The position numbers were made by a program, and so were the translations under genes. DNA of 32,100 nucleotides from contig WAOU01000083.1 in assembly GCA_015521095.1 (NCBI GenBank), positions 1 through 32,100 of the forward strand, given 5' to 3'. Below the pieces are notes generated by a model, which was not told the origin of the DNA, did not search any database, and saw only the letters and a program-made list of their open reading frames with translations. Below, piece after piece: positions 24,831 to 32,100 of the stretch; position 1 is the stretch's first letter, and each line of letters begins with the position of its first letter. This stretch comes from Desulfurococcales archaeon. Its GTDB lineage: Archaea > Thermoproteota > Thermoprotei_A > Sulfolobales > Acidilobaceae.

Positions 24831-25271
24831 ATGGCTAGGTTAACAACCAGCAAACAACCACGTAAACAAAGGAAGGCATACTTTAATGCTCCTCTTCACA
24901 AGAGACAGAAGCTCATGACAGCGCCTCTAAGCCCCGAGCTCAGGGAAAAGTACGGTGTCAAGAATCTCCCAGTAAGGAAAGGAGATAAGGTAAGGATAAT
25001 GAGAGGAGACTTCAAGGGCCATGAGGGAGAAGTAGTTAGAGTAGACCTGAAGAGATATGTTATATTCGTAGACGGTGTAACAATAGAAAAGGCGGATAAA
25101 ACCCCCGTGTTCAGGCCAATACATCCGTCGAATGTCATGATAGTCTCTTTAAAGCTAGACGATGAGTGGAGGAGAAGAATAATCGAGAGGAGAAGCGGGA
25201 AAGAGGTAGAAGAAGGAGTAGAGGAGGCCGAAGAGGCCTCGGAAGAACAGGCCGAAGAGAAAGAGGCATGA
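24831..25271 (+). CDS. rpl24: Ribosomal protein uL24
   Basis: This 146-aa protein has the KOW motif ([20 protein letters not shown]), preceded by the L24 N-terminal pattern [19 protein letters not shown]. The last 20 or so residues are almost entirely Glu and Ala, an acidic tail seen in some hyperthermophile L24 proteins. ATG 24831 is chosen because GGAGGTGG lies 7 bases upstream; a GTG two codons earlier is within reach but poorer. Confidence 0.96.
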   Translation: MARLTTSKQPRKQRKAYFNAPLHKRQKLMTAPLSPELREKYGVKNLPVRKGDKVRIMRGDFKGHEGEVVRVDLKRYVIFVDGVTIEKADKTPVFRPIHPSNVMIVSLKLDDEWRRRIIERRSGKEVEEGVEEAEEASEEQAEEKEA

Positions 25272-25291
25272 GCTAGCGGAGGTGGAAGATC

Positions 25292-26053
25292 ATGGCAAGA
25301 ATGGGAGGACAGAAAAGACTAAAGGCTCTGGCGTCGCCTGTATTCTGGCCTATATCCAAAAAGAAGCAGAAATGGGCCGTTAAGCCTAGACCGGGCCCTC
25401 ATGCTCAGGAGAGAAGCATACCTCTCCTCTACATAGTGAGAGACATACTACAGTATGCAAGCACCGGTAGAGAAGCCCGAAAAATAATAGCAGAAGGACA
25501 CTTCAAGGTAGATGGTAGGATAAGAAAAGACTACAAGTTCCCAGTAGGCTTCATGGATGTAATCGAGGTCGTCGACACAGGAGAAACCTACAGAGTAATG
25601 CCTTATCCAACAAAAGTCCTCGTTCTCCATCCTATACCTAAAGAAGAAGCACACCTCAAACCAGTAAGAATAGAGAACAAGACAACGGTAAAGGGAGGCC
25701 ACGTACAGTTAAACCTCTACGATGGTAGAAACATCCTAATACGTGTAAAGGATCCGAGAAAGCCTGTAGAGGACGTATATAAGACCCTAGACACATTGCT
25801 CATAACACTACCAGACCAAAAGATAGAGAAGCATGTGAGGTTCGGAACAGGAAAACTAGCGATAATCGTAGGTGGAAGAAACGTAGGTAGAATAGGTAAG
25901 ATAGTAGACGTCCAGAGGGCATGGGGTAGAAAGAGGAGCATAGTAACACTCGAGGATCTCAAAGGAGAAAAATTCCAGACAAGTCTAGACTACGTATTCA
26001 TAATTGGTGAAGAAAAACCCTTGATAAGCCTACCGGAGGTGGCTAAGGCATGA
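25292..26053 (+). CDS. rps4e: Ribosomal protein eS4
   Basis: This archaeal/eukaryal small-subunit protein has 253 aa. It shows the N-terminal S4-type RNA-binding region (RDILQYASTGREARKIIAEG, then VDGRIRKDYKFPVGFMDV), a central S4e domain and a KOW-like C-terminus (IIVGGRNVGRIGKIVDV). The ATG follows GGAGGTGGAAGATC. Its last bases overlap rpl5 by 4 (ATGA). Confidence 0.97.
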   Translation: MARMGGQKRLKALASPVFWPISKKKQKWAVKPRPGPHAQERSIPLLYIVRDILQYASTGREARKIIAEGHFKVDGRIRKDYKFPVGFMDVIEVVDTGETYRVMPYPTKVLVLHPIPKEEAHLKPVRIENKTTVKGGHVQLNLYDGRNILIRVKDPRKPVEDVYKTLDTLLITLPDQKIEKHVRFGTGKLAIIVGGRNVGRIGKIVDVQRAWGRKRSIVTLEDLKGEKFQTSLDYVFIIGEEKPLISLPEVAKA

Positions 26054-26610
26054 GTCTACCATTGGAGTCAGAGGAGATAACTAGGATACTGGAAGAATGG
26101 AAAAACCCTATGAGAAAACCCAGAATAGCAAAAGTAACAGTTAACATAGCACTAGGATATGGAGGAGAACGCCTAGTAAAAGCAGCAAAAGTACTAGAGG
26201 AAATCACGGGCCAGAAGCCCGTATTCCGAAAAGCGAAGAGGACAATAAGAGCATTCGGTGTAAGAAAGGGCGAGAATATAGCAGTCATGGTCACACTGAG
26301 AAGAGAAAAAGCGATAGAATTCCTCAAAAAAGCATTCGAGGCGGTAGGCTATAGGGTGAAGGCAAGTAGCATAGACCAGCATGGTAACATAGCTTTTGGA
26401 ATAGAGGAGCATATCTTGATCCCAGGAGTAAAATATGATCCCGAGGTCGGTATCCTCGGAATGGACGTTATAATTACCATCGAGAGGCCAGGGCACAGAA
26501 TAGTGCGTAGAAAGAGGGCACGCAAACAACATATACCTCTCCGCCACAGAGTGAGACCAGAGGAAACAATGGTGCTACTAAACGAGATGTTCGGAGTAAA
26601 ATTCGTTTAG
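26050..26610 (+). CDS. rpl5: Ribosomal protein uL5
   Basis: This large-subunit protein binds 5S rRNA; 186 aa. Family features are PRIAKVTVNIALGYGGERLVK, the segment KPVFRKAKRTIRAFGVRKGE, and IEEHILIPGVKYDPEVGILG. The ATG overlaps the eS4 stop and follows GGAGGTGG. Confidence 0.97.
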   Translation: MSLPLESEEITRILEEWKNPMRKPRIAKVTVNIALGYGGERLVKAAKVLEEITGQKPVFRKAKRTIRAFGVRKGENIAVMVTLRREKAIEFLKKAFEAVGYRVKASSIDQHGNIAFGIEEHILIPGVKYDPEVGILGMDVIITIERPGHRIVRRKRARKQHIPLRHRVRPEETMVLLNEMFGVKFV

Positions 26611-26626
26611 TCGAGGTGGATAAGTG

Positions 26627-26791
26627 ATGGGCAAAGTAAGGCCACCGAAGCCTAAGAGGATGGGAAGAGGCGCGCAGAGATGCATGCGTTGTGGAACAAG
26701 AGACGCAGTTATCCAGAAATATGGACTATATCTATGCAGGCAATGCTTCAGGGAGATAGCACCTCTTTTAGGCTTTGAAAAGACTCGGTAA
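26627..26791 (+). CDS. rps14: Ribosomal protein uS14 (zinc-binding, 54 aa)
   Basis: This short gene sits between rpl5 and rps8. The product begins [17 protein letters not shown] and has two CxxC pairs, CMRC (19-22) and CRQC (37-40), as in the zinc-binding C+ form of S14. It then has [12 protein letters not shown], which matches the conserved end. The ATG follows GAGGTGG with 7 bases of spacing. Length and position are as expected for archaea. Confidence 0.97.
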   Translation: MGKVRPPKPKRMGRGAQRCMRCGTRDAVIQKYGLYLCRQCFREIAPLLGFEKTR

Positions 26792-26811
26792 AGAAAAGGG
26801 GTGAGGATGAC

Positions 26812-27213
26812 ATGGTAATGCTAGACACGCTAGCAAACGCATTAGCAACGATCCAGAACGCTGAGATGCGCGGGAAATCAGAGGCAGTTATAATGCCAGC
26901 TTCAAAGCTAATAGCCGCAGTTCTACGCGTGTTGCAGAAAGAAGGATACATTGGAGAATTCGAGTATATTGATGACGGCAGATGGGGCAAGTTCAGGGTC
27001 CAGCTTCTTGGTAGAATAAACAAGACGGGAGTAGTAAAACCCAGAATCCCGATAAGCTATAAGGAGCTCACAAGGCTTCCAGAGAGTCTCAGAAAATACC
27101 TCGCAAGCAGAGACATAGGAGTACTCATACTAACCACGAGCCAAGGAGTAATGACTCATAGAGAGGCTCTAGAGAGAAAAATAGGAGGATTCGTAATAGC
27201 ATACGTCTACTAG
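26812..27213 (+). CDS. rps8: Ribosomal protein uS8
   Basis: This small-subunit platform protein, 133 aa, has the N-terminal [19 protein letters not shown] and the conserved end [21 protein letters not shown] followed by FVIAYVY. The ATG follows GGGGTGAGGATGAC. It is the last gene before the inverted rubrerythrin, and a T-rich stretch follows directly, so transcription probably ends here. Confidence 0.97.
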   Translation: MVMLDTLANALATIQNAEMRGKSEAVIMPASKLIAAVLRVLQKEGYIGEFEYIDDGRWGKFRVQLLGRINKTGVVKPRIPISYKELTRLPESLRKYLASRDIGVLILTTSQGVMTHREALERKIGGFVIAYVY

Positions 27214-27221
27214 ATCTACTC

Positions 27222-27244
27222 CCTGTATTTTTATTATATTCTTC
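27222..27244 (+). terminator. T-rich terminator after rps8
   Basis: The 31-base gap between the convergent rps8 and rubrerythrin genes contains TATTTTTATTATATTCTTCTT, a T-rich tract of the kind that ends archaeal transcripts on the plus strand. It is not T-rich on the minus strand. Confidence 0.5.
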
Positions 27245-27802
27245 TTAGAATTTCACGAAATCCTTTCCTAGCACTCCGCAGATAGGACACTTCTCCGGAG
27301 GCTCCTTTCCTACATATGTGAATCCGCAGACGGGGCATACCCAGATATATCCTTCCAGTGGCCAGTCCTCTCCCTTATCAACGTATTCTTTCGCCTGTTT
27401 GAAGAGTTCGGCATGTATTTTCTCCGCTTCTAAGGCATACATGAATGATACCATTGCTGCCTTATCTCCTTGAAGTTTGGCTATCTCAAGATAGGCGGGG
27501 TACATCTCGTTGACTTCGAATTCTTCGCCTCTTATTGCAAGTTCTAAGTTCTTCGAGGTGTTTCCAGGACCGATCGGGACGTCGGCTAATGCGTGTGCGT
27601 CTTCGTTGAAGTCTCTCAGTCTCCGATAGTGGTTTGAGGCATGTACCTTTTCGGCGTAGGCTACTGCTCTAAAGAGTCTAGCTACGTTAGGGAAGCCTTC
27701 CTTCTCGGCGACTTCGGCAAAAATCAAGTATCTCATATGTGCCATGGATTCTCCTGCGAAAGCCGATAGTAGAGCATTCTTAGTCATTGGACGAGGAGCC
27801 AT
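27245..27802 (-). CDS. Rubrerythrin
   Basis: This 185-aa non-haem iron protein detoxifies hydrogen peroxide in anaerobes. The ferritin-like domain supplies diiron ligands in AFAGESMAHMRY, AYAEKVHASNH, GEEFEVNEMYP and ALEAEKIHAEL (the ExxH pairs). The C-terminal rubredoxin-like domain has CPVC and, 16 residues on, CPIC (one Fe, four Cys). The ATG has GTGATG 4 bases upstream and an AT-rich TATA-like region at 27838-27850 on the minus strand. It stands on the opposite strand between rps8 and rpl6, which normally adjoin. Codon use resembles its neighbours, so any transfer is not recent. Confidence 0.96.
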   Translation of the reverse strand: MAPRPMTKNALLSAFAGESMAHMRYLIFAEVAEKEGFPNVARLFRAVAYAEKVHASNHYRRLRDFNEDAHALADVPIGPGNTSKNLELAIRGEEFEVNEMYPAYLEIAKLQGDKAAMVSFMYALEAEKIHAELFKQAKEYVDKGEDWPLEGYIWVCPVCGFTYVGKEPPEKCPICGVLGKDFVKF

Positions 27803-27837
27803 AATGCATCACGTCAATAGATATTGTTCGTTGAAGT

Positions 27838-27850
27838 AAAATATAAAATA
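27838..27850 (-). promoter_or_regulatory. TATA-like region for rubrerythrin
   Basis: On the minus strand this AT-only stretch (TATTTTATATTTT) lies 36-48 bases before the ATG at 27802. It predicts a leader of 10-15 bases with the GTGATG binding site. The rest of the 208-base gap up to rpl6 holds TATA-like ATAATAACTATATT near 27910-27922 (a candidate promoter for the L6 half) and otherwise nothing I can assign. Confidence 0.45.
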
Positions 27851-28010
27851 TGATGTTAAAATCTTGTAGCGGTGTTATTGTTTCTGTCCGGTTTCTCGTA
27901 TTACAGAGGGATAATAACTATATTCCCTTGTCTACAATTGGTGGAGAGGGGAGAGGAAGACCTATTAAGAAGGTAGTACCGCCTGGATAACGCTGGGTAG
28001 GTGGTAGCGG

Positions 28011-28565
28011 ATGGCAAAAGATGTCCACATACAGAAAATAGTAGAGATCCCAGAAGGGGTAGAGGTCGAAATAGAGGGCTCAAATGTAACTGTCAAGGGC
28101 CCGAAAGGAGAACTAACCAGAGAACTCCCGGTTCCTAGAGGGATACTAATCTATAAGAAGGATAATCAGGTAGTCATAGAAACATTCTTTGCAAATGCAA
28201 GAAAACGTGCAATAGTTGGAACACTGGCTGCACACATAAGGAATATGATAACTGGGGTCACGAAAGGATACAGATATAAGTTAAAGATAATCTTCAGCCA
28301 CTTCCCAATGAACGTTAAAGTAGAAGGAGACAAGCTAGTTATAAGCAACTTCTTGGGAGAGAAAGCTAGTAGAGTGGCTAAGATCCTTCCAGGAGTCACA
28401 GTCAAAATAGACAAGAAAAACAACGATATAATTGTTGAGGGCATTGATATCGAGAAGGTTGGTCAGACAGCGGCAAACATAGAGCTTGCTACCAAGATAA
28501 AAGACAAGGACAGGAGAAAGTTTATGGACGGAATATACATCTATGAGAAGGGGGTGGCTCAGTAA
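28011..28565 (+). CDS. rpl6: Ribosomal protein uL6
   Basis: This 184-aa large-subunit protein near the GTPase centre has the two L6 repeats: [19 protein letters not shown] with [12 protein letters not shown], and later [20 protein letters not shown] and [17 protein letters not shown]. The ATG follows GGTGGTAGCGG. It restarts the ribosomal series after the inverted rubrerythrin. The one-base overlap TAATG couples it to rpl32e. Confidence 0.97.
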   Translation: MAKDVHIQKIVEIPEGVEVEIEGSNVTVKGPKGELTRELPVPRGILIYKKDNQVVIETFFANARKRAIVGTLAAHIRNMITGVTKGYRYKLKIIFSHFPMNVKVEGDKLVISNFLGEKASRVAKILPGVTVKIDKKNNDIIVEGIDIEKVGQTAANIELATKIKDKDRRKFMDGIYIYEKGVAQ

Positions 28566-28966
28566 TGAGCGAAGAAGTTAGACAACAACTAAGAGAGAAA
28601 AGGAAACTACAACGCAAGCTTGCAGAGAGAAGAAACAAACCAGTCTTCAGGAGGTATCTCTCCTGGAGATTCTGGAAGTTTGAGAGAAGGGAGTATTGGA
28701 GAAAGCCGAAGGGCAACGACAGCAAGATGAGGCTACAGCTCAAAGGATATCCGCCAATAGTAAAGGTAGGATATCGGACCCAGAAGGAATTAAGAGGGCT
28801 TCATCCAAGCGGCCTAGAACCCGTATATGTGAATAATGTTAAGGAGCTAGAAGGTCTAGACCCCAAGAAACATATTGTGGTCATCGCACATGCAGTCGGG
28901 CTAAAGAAAAAACTAGAAATAGTGAAAGAAGCCGAGAAAAAAGGTCTAAAAATCGCGAATCCATAA
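28565..28966 (+). CDS. rpl32e: Ribosomal protein eL32
   Basis: This archaeal/eukaryal large-subunit protein has 133 aa. The family core is FRRYLSWRFWKFERREYWRK with the following GNDSKMRLQLKGYPPIVKVGY and LRGLHPSGLEPVYVNN. The start overlaps the rpl6 stop (TAATG) and is preceded by GGGGGTGG, so the two are coupled. Confidence 0.97.
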   Translation: MSEEVRQQLREKRKLQRKLAERRNKPVFRRYLSWRFWKFERREYWRKPKGNDSKMRLQLKGYPPIVKVGYRTQKELRGLHPSGLEPVYVNNVKELEGLDPKKHIVVIAHAVGLKKKLEIVKEAEKKGLKIANP

Positions 28967-28994
28967 GACTCCGGTAGGTGGAGAGGTGTAGTAT

Positions 28995-29453
28995 ATGGAC
29001 TACAGGCTTCAAAGAAGGCTCGCGGCCGAGATCCTAGGCGTGGGAGAGAGCAGGATCTGGATAAGCCCGGATCCAGAACACGAGGAAGAGATCTCTCAGG
29101 CAGTTACGAAAGCGGATGTCATGGCGTTGATCAAGCAGGGCCTTATACAAGTTCGCCCTAAGAAAGGCAACTCGCATAGATGGCTTGAAAGGCACAGGCA
29201 AAGGCGCAAGGGAAGGAGAAGAGGATATGGACGTAGAAAAGGAAAACAGACAGCGCGTCATGATCCAAAGAGAGACTGGATCACACGGATCAGGAAAATA
29301 CGCAGATACCTTAGATGGCTAAGGGACCATGAAGTCATAGATAGAAGGACTTATAGACGGCTATATCGTCTAGCAAAGGGAGGTAGCTTCAAGAACTTAG
29401 CAGATCTTCGCAGGCATATGATCGAAGAAGGAATACTCAAAGGTGAACAGTAA
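28995..29453 (+). CDS. rpl19e: Ribosomal protein eL19
   Basis: This very basic 152-aa protein has the conserved N-terminus [19 protein letters not shown], the middle [17 protein letters not shown] and a long arginine/glycine segment ([18 protein letters not shown]), then helices [17 protein letters not shown]. The ATG follows GGTGTAGTAT. It is joined to rpl18 by a one-base overlap. Confidence 0.97.
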   Translation: MDYRLQRRLAAEILGVGESRIWISPDPEHEEEISQAVTKADVMALIKQGLIQVRPKKGNSHRWLERHRQRRKGRRRGYGRRKGKQTARHDPKRDWITRIRKIRRYLRWLRDHEVIDRRTYRRLYRLAKGGSFKNLADLRRHMIEEGILKGEQ

Positions 29454-30055
29454 TGGGGCATGGACCAAGATACAGAGTACCCTGGCGGAGAAGAAGAGAA
29501 GGAAAAACAAACTACTATAAGAGGCTTAAACTAATCAAGTCAGGAAAGCCTAGATTCGTAGTAAGAAGAACTAACAAGTACATCATAGTACAGGTAGCAG
29601 AGGCCAGGATAGGCGGAGACAAGATAATCGCCGCAGCACACAGCAGAGAACTAGTAAAACTTTATGGATGGAAAGGAGGAACAAAGAACACTTCAGCAGC
29701 ATACCTAACAGGCATGCTAGCGGCATATAGAGCATTACAGAAAGGCGTAAAGGAGGCAGTACTTGACATAGGGCTACATGAGCCAGTGAAAGGCTCAAGG
29801 GTTTTCGCCGCACTAAAGGGAGCAATAGACGCAGGACTAGAAATCCCACACTCAGAGGAAATACTTCCAAGCGAGGATAGAATCGCGGGCAAACATATCT
29901 CGGAGTGGGCCAGCCAGCTAGCAAGCAGTGATCCTGACTTCTACAACAGGCAGTTCTCTGAGTACTTGAAGAGAGGATTTAAGCCGGAGGACCTACCTTC
30001 ACACTTCGAGGAGGTAAAGGAGAAGATACAGCAAGAGTACGCGTCGCAGCAGTAA
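29453..30055 (+). CDS. rpl18: Ribosomal protein uL18
   Basis: This 200-aa 5S rRNA-binding protein is of archaeal/eukaryal length. Features are [54 protein letters not shown] and [20 protein letters not shown]. The ATG overlaps the rpl19e stop and follows GGTGA. Confidence 0.97.
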   Translation: MGHGPRYRVPWRRRREGKTNYYKRLKLIKSGKPRFVVRRTNKYIIVQVAEARIGGDKIIAAAHSRELVKLYGWKGGTKNTSAAYLTGMLAAYRALQKGVKEAVLDIGLHEPVKGSRVFAALKGAIDAGLEIPHSEEILPSEDRIAGKHISEWASQLASSDPDFYNRQFSEYLKRGFKPEDLPSHFEEVKEKIQQEYASQQ

Positions 30056-30069
30056 GGAGGTAGATGAAG

Positions 30070-30705
30070 ATGGCATATGCAGGCACAACACTGGAGGAAT
30101 GGGTTCCAAGGACACGTGTCGGTAGACTAGTAAAGGAGGGAAAGATAGCCACAATAGACGAGATATTCAGACAGAACCTTCCAATACTAGAGCCAGAGAT
30201 AGTCGATATACTACTTCCAGGACTAGAGCACGAAGTAATAGACGTTAAAATCGTACAGAAAATGACCGACGCGGGAAGAGTCACAAAATTCAGGGCAGTA
30301 GTAGTTGTAGGAAACAGGGACGGTTATGTGGGTCTAGGAAAGGGAAAAGCGAGACAATTCAGATTCGCAATTGAGAAAGCCACAAGAAACGCAAAGCTGA
30401 ACATTGTACCCATAAGAAGAGGATGTGGAAGCTGGGAGTGTACATGTGGAGAACCCCACAGCGTACCCTTCACAGTAAGAGGTAAAAGTGGAAGCGTCGA
30501 AGTCATACTCAAACCAGCTCCAAAAGGCACAGGTCTAGTAGCAGGAGACGTAGCAAAGAAAGTATTAACGCTAGCAGGGATAAAAGACGTGTGGACCATG
30601 ACAAAAGGAGAAACAAGAACAAGCTACAACTTCGCGAGAGCAACATACCTCGCTCTCAGAAACACCTACAAGTTCGTGACCCCACTGGACTGGCTAAGAA
30701 CATAG
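30070..30705 (+). CDS. rps5: Ribosomal protein uS5
   Basis: This 211-aa small-subunit accuracy protein has [36 protein letters not shown] and the archaeal/eukaryal Cys segment [19 protein letters not shown], then [23 protein letters not shown] 30070 is preferred over ATG 30064 because GGAGGT (30056-30061) is then 8 bases away rather than 2. Confidence 0.97.
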   Translation: MAYAGTTLEEWVPRTRVGRLVKEGKIATIDEIFRQNLPILEPEIVDILLPGLEHEVIDVKIVQKMTDAGRVTKFRAVVVVGNRDGYVGLGKGKARQFRFAIEKATRNAKLNIVPIRRGCGSWECTCGEPHSVPFTVRGKSGSVEVILKPAPKGTGLVAGDVAKKVLTLAGIKDVWTMTKGETRTSYNFARATYLALRNTYKFVTPLDWLRT

Positions 30706-30732
30706 CATTGAACTAAAAGGAGGTGAAGAACA

Positions 30733-31215
30733 ATGGCGTTATATGCAGTAATCAGACTAAGGGGGACAGCGGATGTTCACCCCGATATAGAAAAAACCCT
30801 CTATCTACTAAGGCTTAGAAGAAAATACGCCGCATCACTCTATCACGACAGCCTACCAGGAATAGTAAACATGCTGAGAAAGGTCCAAGACTGGGCAACC
30901 TGGGGAGAAATAGATCGAGAAACCCTAATCAAACTACTCTACACTCGAGGAAGAGTACTAGGAGACAAGCCATTGACAGACCAATACGTCGCAGAGAAAC
31001 TAGGCCTCTACGGAGGAATACCAGAGCTCGCAGACAAGCTATTATCAGGAGAACTATACTTCCACAAGCTAGACAAGTATGGGATCAAACCGTTCTTCCG
31101 GCTTCACCCACCAAGAGGAGGATTTAAGAAGACAATAAAGAGACACTACACAAACAGCGGAGAACTAGGATACAGGGGATCCACAATAAACGAGCTAATA
31201 ATAAAAATGCTCTGA
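30733..31215 (+). CDS. rpl30: Ribosomal protein uL30
   Basis: This 160-aa protein is of the long archaeal type. It has YAVIRLRGTADVHPDIEKTL with YLLRLRRKYAASLY, a central GRVLGDKPLTDQYVAEKLG and the end FFRLHPPRGGFKKTIKRHY. The ATG follows GGAGGTGAAGAACA, one of the best binding sites in the window. Confidence 0.97.
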   Translation: MALYAVIRLRGTADVHPDIEKTLYLLRLRRKYAASLYHDSLPGIVNMLRKVQDWATWGEIDRETLIKLLYTRGRVLGDKPLTDQYVAEKLGLYGGIPELADKLLSGELYFHKLDKYGIKPFFRLHPPRGGFKKTIKRHYTNSGELGYRGSTINELIIKML

Positions 31216-31233
31216 GCTAGGAGGTGTGTCAGA

Positions 31234-31695
31234 ATGGTAGTAAGAAGAAAGAAGAAAACAAGAAAGCTAAGGGGAAGAACCAGAACCATGAGCTGGGGAC
31301 AAATAGGCCAGCACAGGAAGAGTGGATCAAAAGGAGGAAAAGGAGCAGCAGGACTAGGAAAACACGAATGGACATGGACAATAAAGTATGCTCCTACCTG
31401 GTTCGGAAAACACGGGTTTAACCCGCCAAGAATAAGAGTAGGATACAAGCCGGTAGTATTGAACCTCTACCAGCTCGAGGAACTAATCATAAAACAAGAA
31501 CTAGCATCAAACGTGCCCCAAGAAGAAGGCAGAATAGTAGTTAACCTAGAATCTATGGGAATCCACAAACTCCTAGGCAGAGGAAAGATAACAAAACCAG
31601 TAAAAGTAATAGTACCATACGCAAGCGAATCCGCCATAAAGAAGATAGAGGAAGCCGGCGGCATAGTAGTAGTAACCGGCAAAGAAGAGGAGTAG
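31234..31695 (+). CDS. rpl15: Ribosomal protein uL15
   Basis: This 153-aa protein has the basic glycine-rich N-terminus (RRKKKTRKLRGRTRTMSWG, then GQHRKSGSKGGKGAAG), KYGKHGFNPP-like segment WFGKHGFNPPRIRVGYKPV and the end with LLGRGKITKPVKVIV. The ATG follows GGAGGTGTGTCAGA. It is the last ribosomal gene here; secY, the usual next gene, does not follow. Confidence 0.97.
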   Translation: MVVRRKKKTRKLRGRTRTMSWGQIGQHRKSGSKGGKGAAGLGKHEWTWTIKYAPTWFGKHGFNPPRIRVGYKPVVLNLYQLEELIIKQELASNVPQEEGRIVVNLESMGIHKLLGRGKITKPVKVIVPYASESAIKKIEEAGGIVVVTGKEEE

Positions 31696-31858
31696 CCTAC
31701 TCCCTATACAATCTTTTCTCATAAGAAAGAATGATCCACTACGAGCATCCTCGTTTGCTTATTTCATATATTACTAGGTTTCGACGCATAATCCATCGTC
31801 CTTAACTAGAATTATTATCCTCACAGCAACAATTCTTCTTGCCCGGGGTAGAGATTCT

Positions 31859-32100
31859 ATGGAGAAGCCCTGTAAAAGAGAACTATCCATATCAGACACA
31901 GTAATTGAAACAGTACGCCTCGTAACAAACACACACATTAACCCGCTAGGAATACTTCACGGAGGAACAGTCCTGAAATGGATGGTGACCACAGGAAGCA
32001 TGAGTGCAATGCGTGTCGCGAGAGGACCAGCACTCCTAGTACATATGGACAATGTGTTCTTTATTAATCCCGTTAGACTAGGGAAAAACGCCGTTATAAC
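31859..32100 (+). CDS. Hotdog-fold acyl-CoA thioesterase-like protein, 3' end cut by the window
   Basis: The frame is open from ATG 31859 to the window end (80 codons). The segment VRLVTNTHINPLGILHGGTVLKWM is the acyl-CoA thioesterase signature: family members have N-x-x-G-x-x-H-G-G-x-x-x, here NPLGILHGGTVL, followed by the helix. LVHMDNVFFINPVRLGK matches the next strands (usually D-x-x-x-F..P..G). Such enzymes hydrolyse acyl-CoA; the substrate is not known. GGGGTAGAG lies upstream. The 163-base gap after rpl15 has a T-rich patch (ATCTTTTCT) and AT-rich sequence that may hold the promoter. Confidence 0.82.
   Translation, partial: MEKPCKRELSISDTVIETVRLVTNTHINPLGILHGGTVLKWMVTTGSMSAMRVARGPALLVHMDNVFFINPVRLGKNAVI

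Noticed and set aside
27850..27990. 46-codon plus-strand frame upstream of rpl6 starting ATGATG
   Set aside because: It has no ribosome binding site, its start lies inside the rubrerythrin promoter region, and the sequence has no recognisable pattern.

Overview
The window comes from an archaeal chromosome, most likely a hyperthermophilic crenarchaeon (Thermoproteota) of Desulfurococcales type. The case rests on several points: an archaeal/eukaryal ribosomal protein set (eS4, eL32, eL19, RNase P Rpp29), PCNA, Pelota, an Lhr-type helicase, TATA-like promoters with very short leaders, GGTG/GGAGG ribosome binding sites, heavy AGA/AGG arginine use, and a probable homologue of Rpo13, an RNA polymerase subunit known to me only from Crenarchaeota. 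No genus can be named from sequence alone. Genes are tightly packed and nearly all is coding. I see no insertion sequence, CRISPR array or phage gene.

Bases 1-8600 are an information-processing neighbourhood. In order they hold a DUF72 protein cut by the window edge, a small Cys4 protein, PCNA (minus), an unknown 130-aa protein, an Rpo13-like protein (minus), a large unknown membrane protein (minus), an Lhr-type helicase and a DHH-family nuclease. A tRNA-Glu(CTC) on the minus strand follows; its 5' end is overlapped by the end of a small membrane-protein gene.

Bases 9100-18100 hold valyl-tRNA synthetase, Pelota (ribosome rescue), a stand-alone Lrp/AsnC-type ligand-binding (RAM) protein, an inositol-monophosphatase-family enzyme (minus), an AbrB-ACT regulator (minus), a small unknown protein and isoleucyl-tRNA synthetase. 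At the 3' end of pelA, on the opposite strand, there is a well-formed candidate C/D box guide RNA closed by an 11-bp terminal stem.

Bases 18000-21700 hold a Cas4-like Fe-S nuclease, a MoxR AAA+ ATPase and a VWA (MIDAS) protein. The nuclease gene overlaps ileS and the VWA gene overlaps moxR.

Bases 21750-31700 are the S10/spc-type ribosomal superoperon: S19, L22, S3, L29, Rpp29, S17, L14, L24, S4e, L5, S14, S8, then a rubrerythrin gene on the opposite strand, then L6, L32e, L19e, L18, S5, L30, L15. The usual upstream part (L3-L4-L23-L2) and the downstream secY are absent from their usual places; a hotdog-fold thioesterase, cut by the window end, follows L15. The inverted rubrerythrin splits the cluster, so the L6-L15 half probably needs its own promoter.

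The points most worth a second look are the Rpo13-like gene, the antisense C/D RNA, the rubrerythrin insertion, the nuclease-MoxR-VWA cassette, a possible guaA start remnant ahead of the Lrp-like gene, and the CDS/tRNA overlap.
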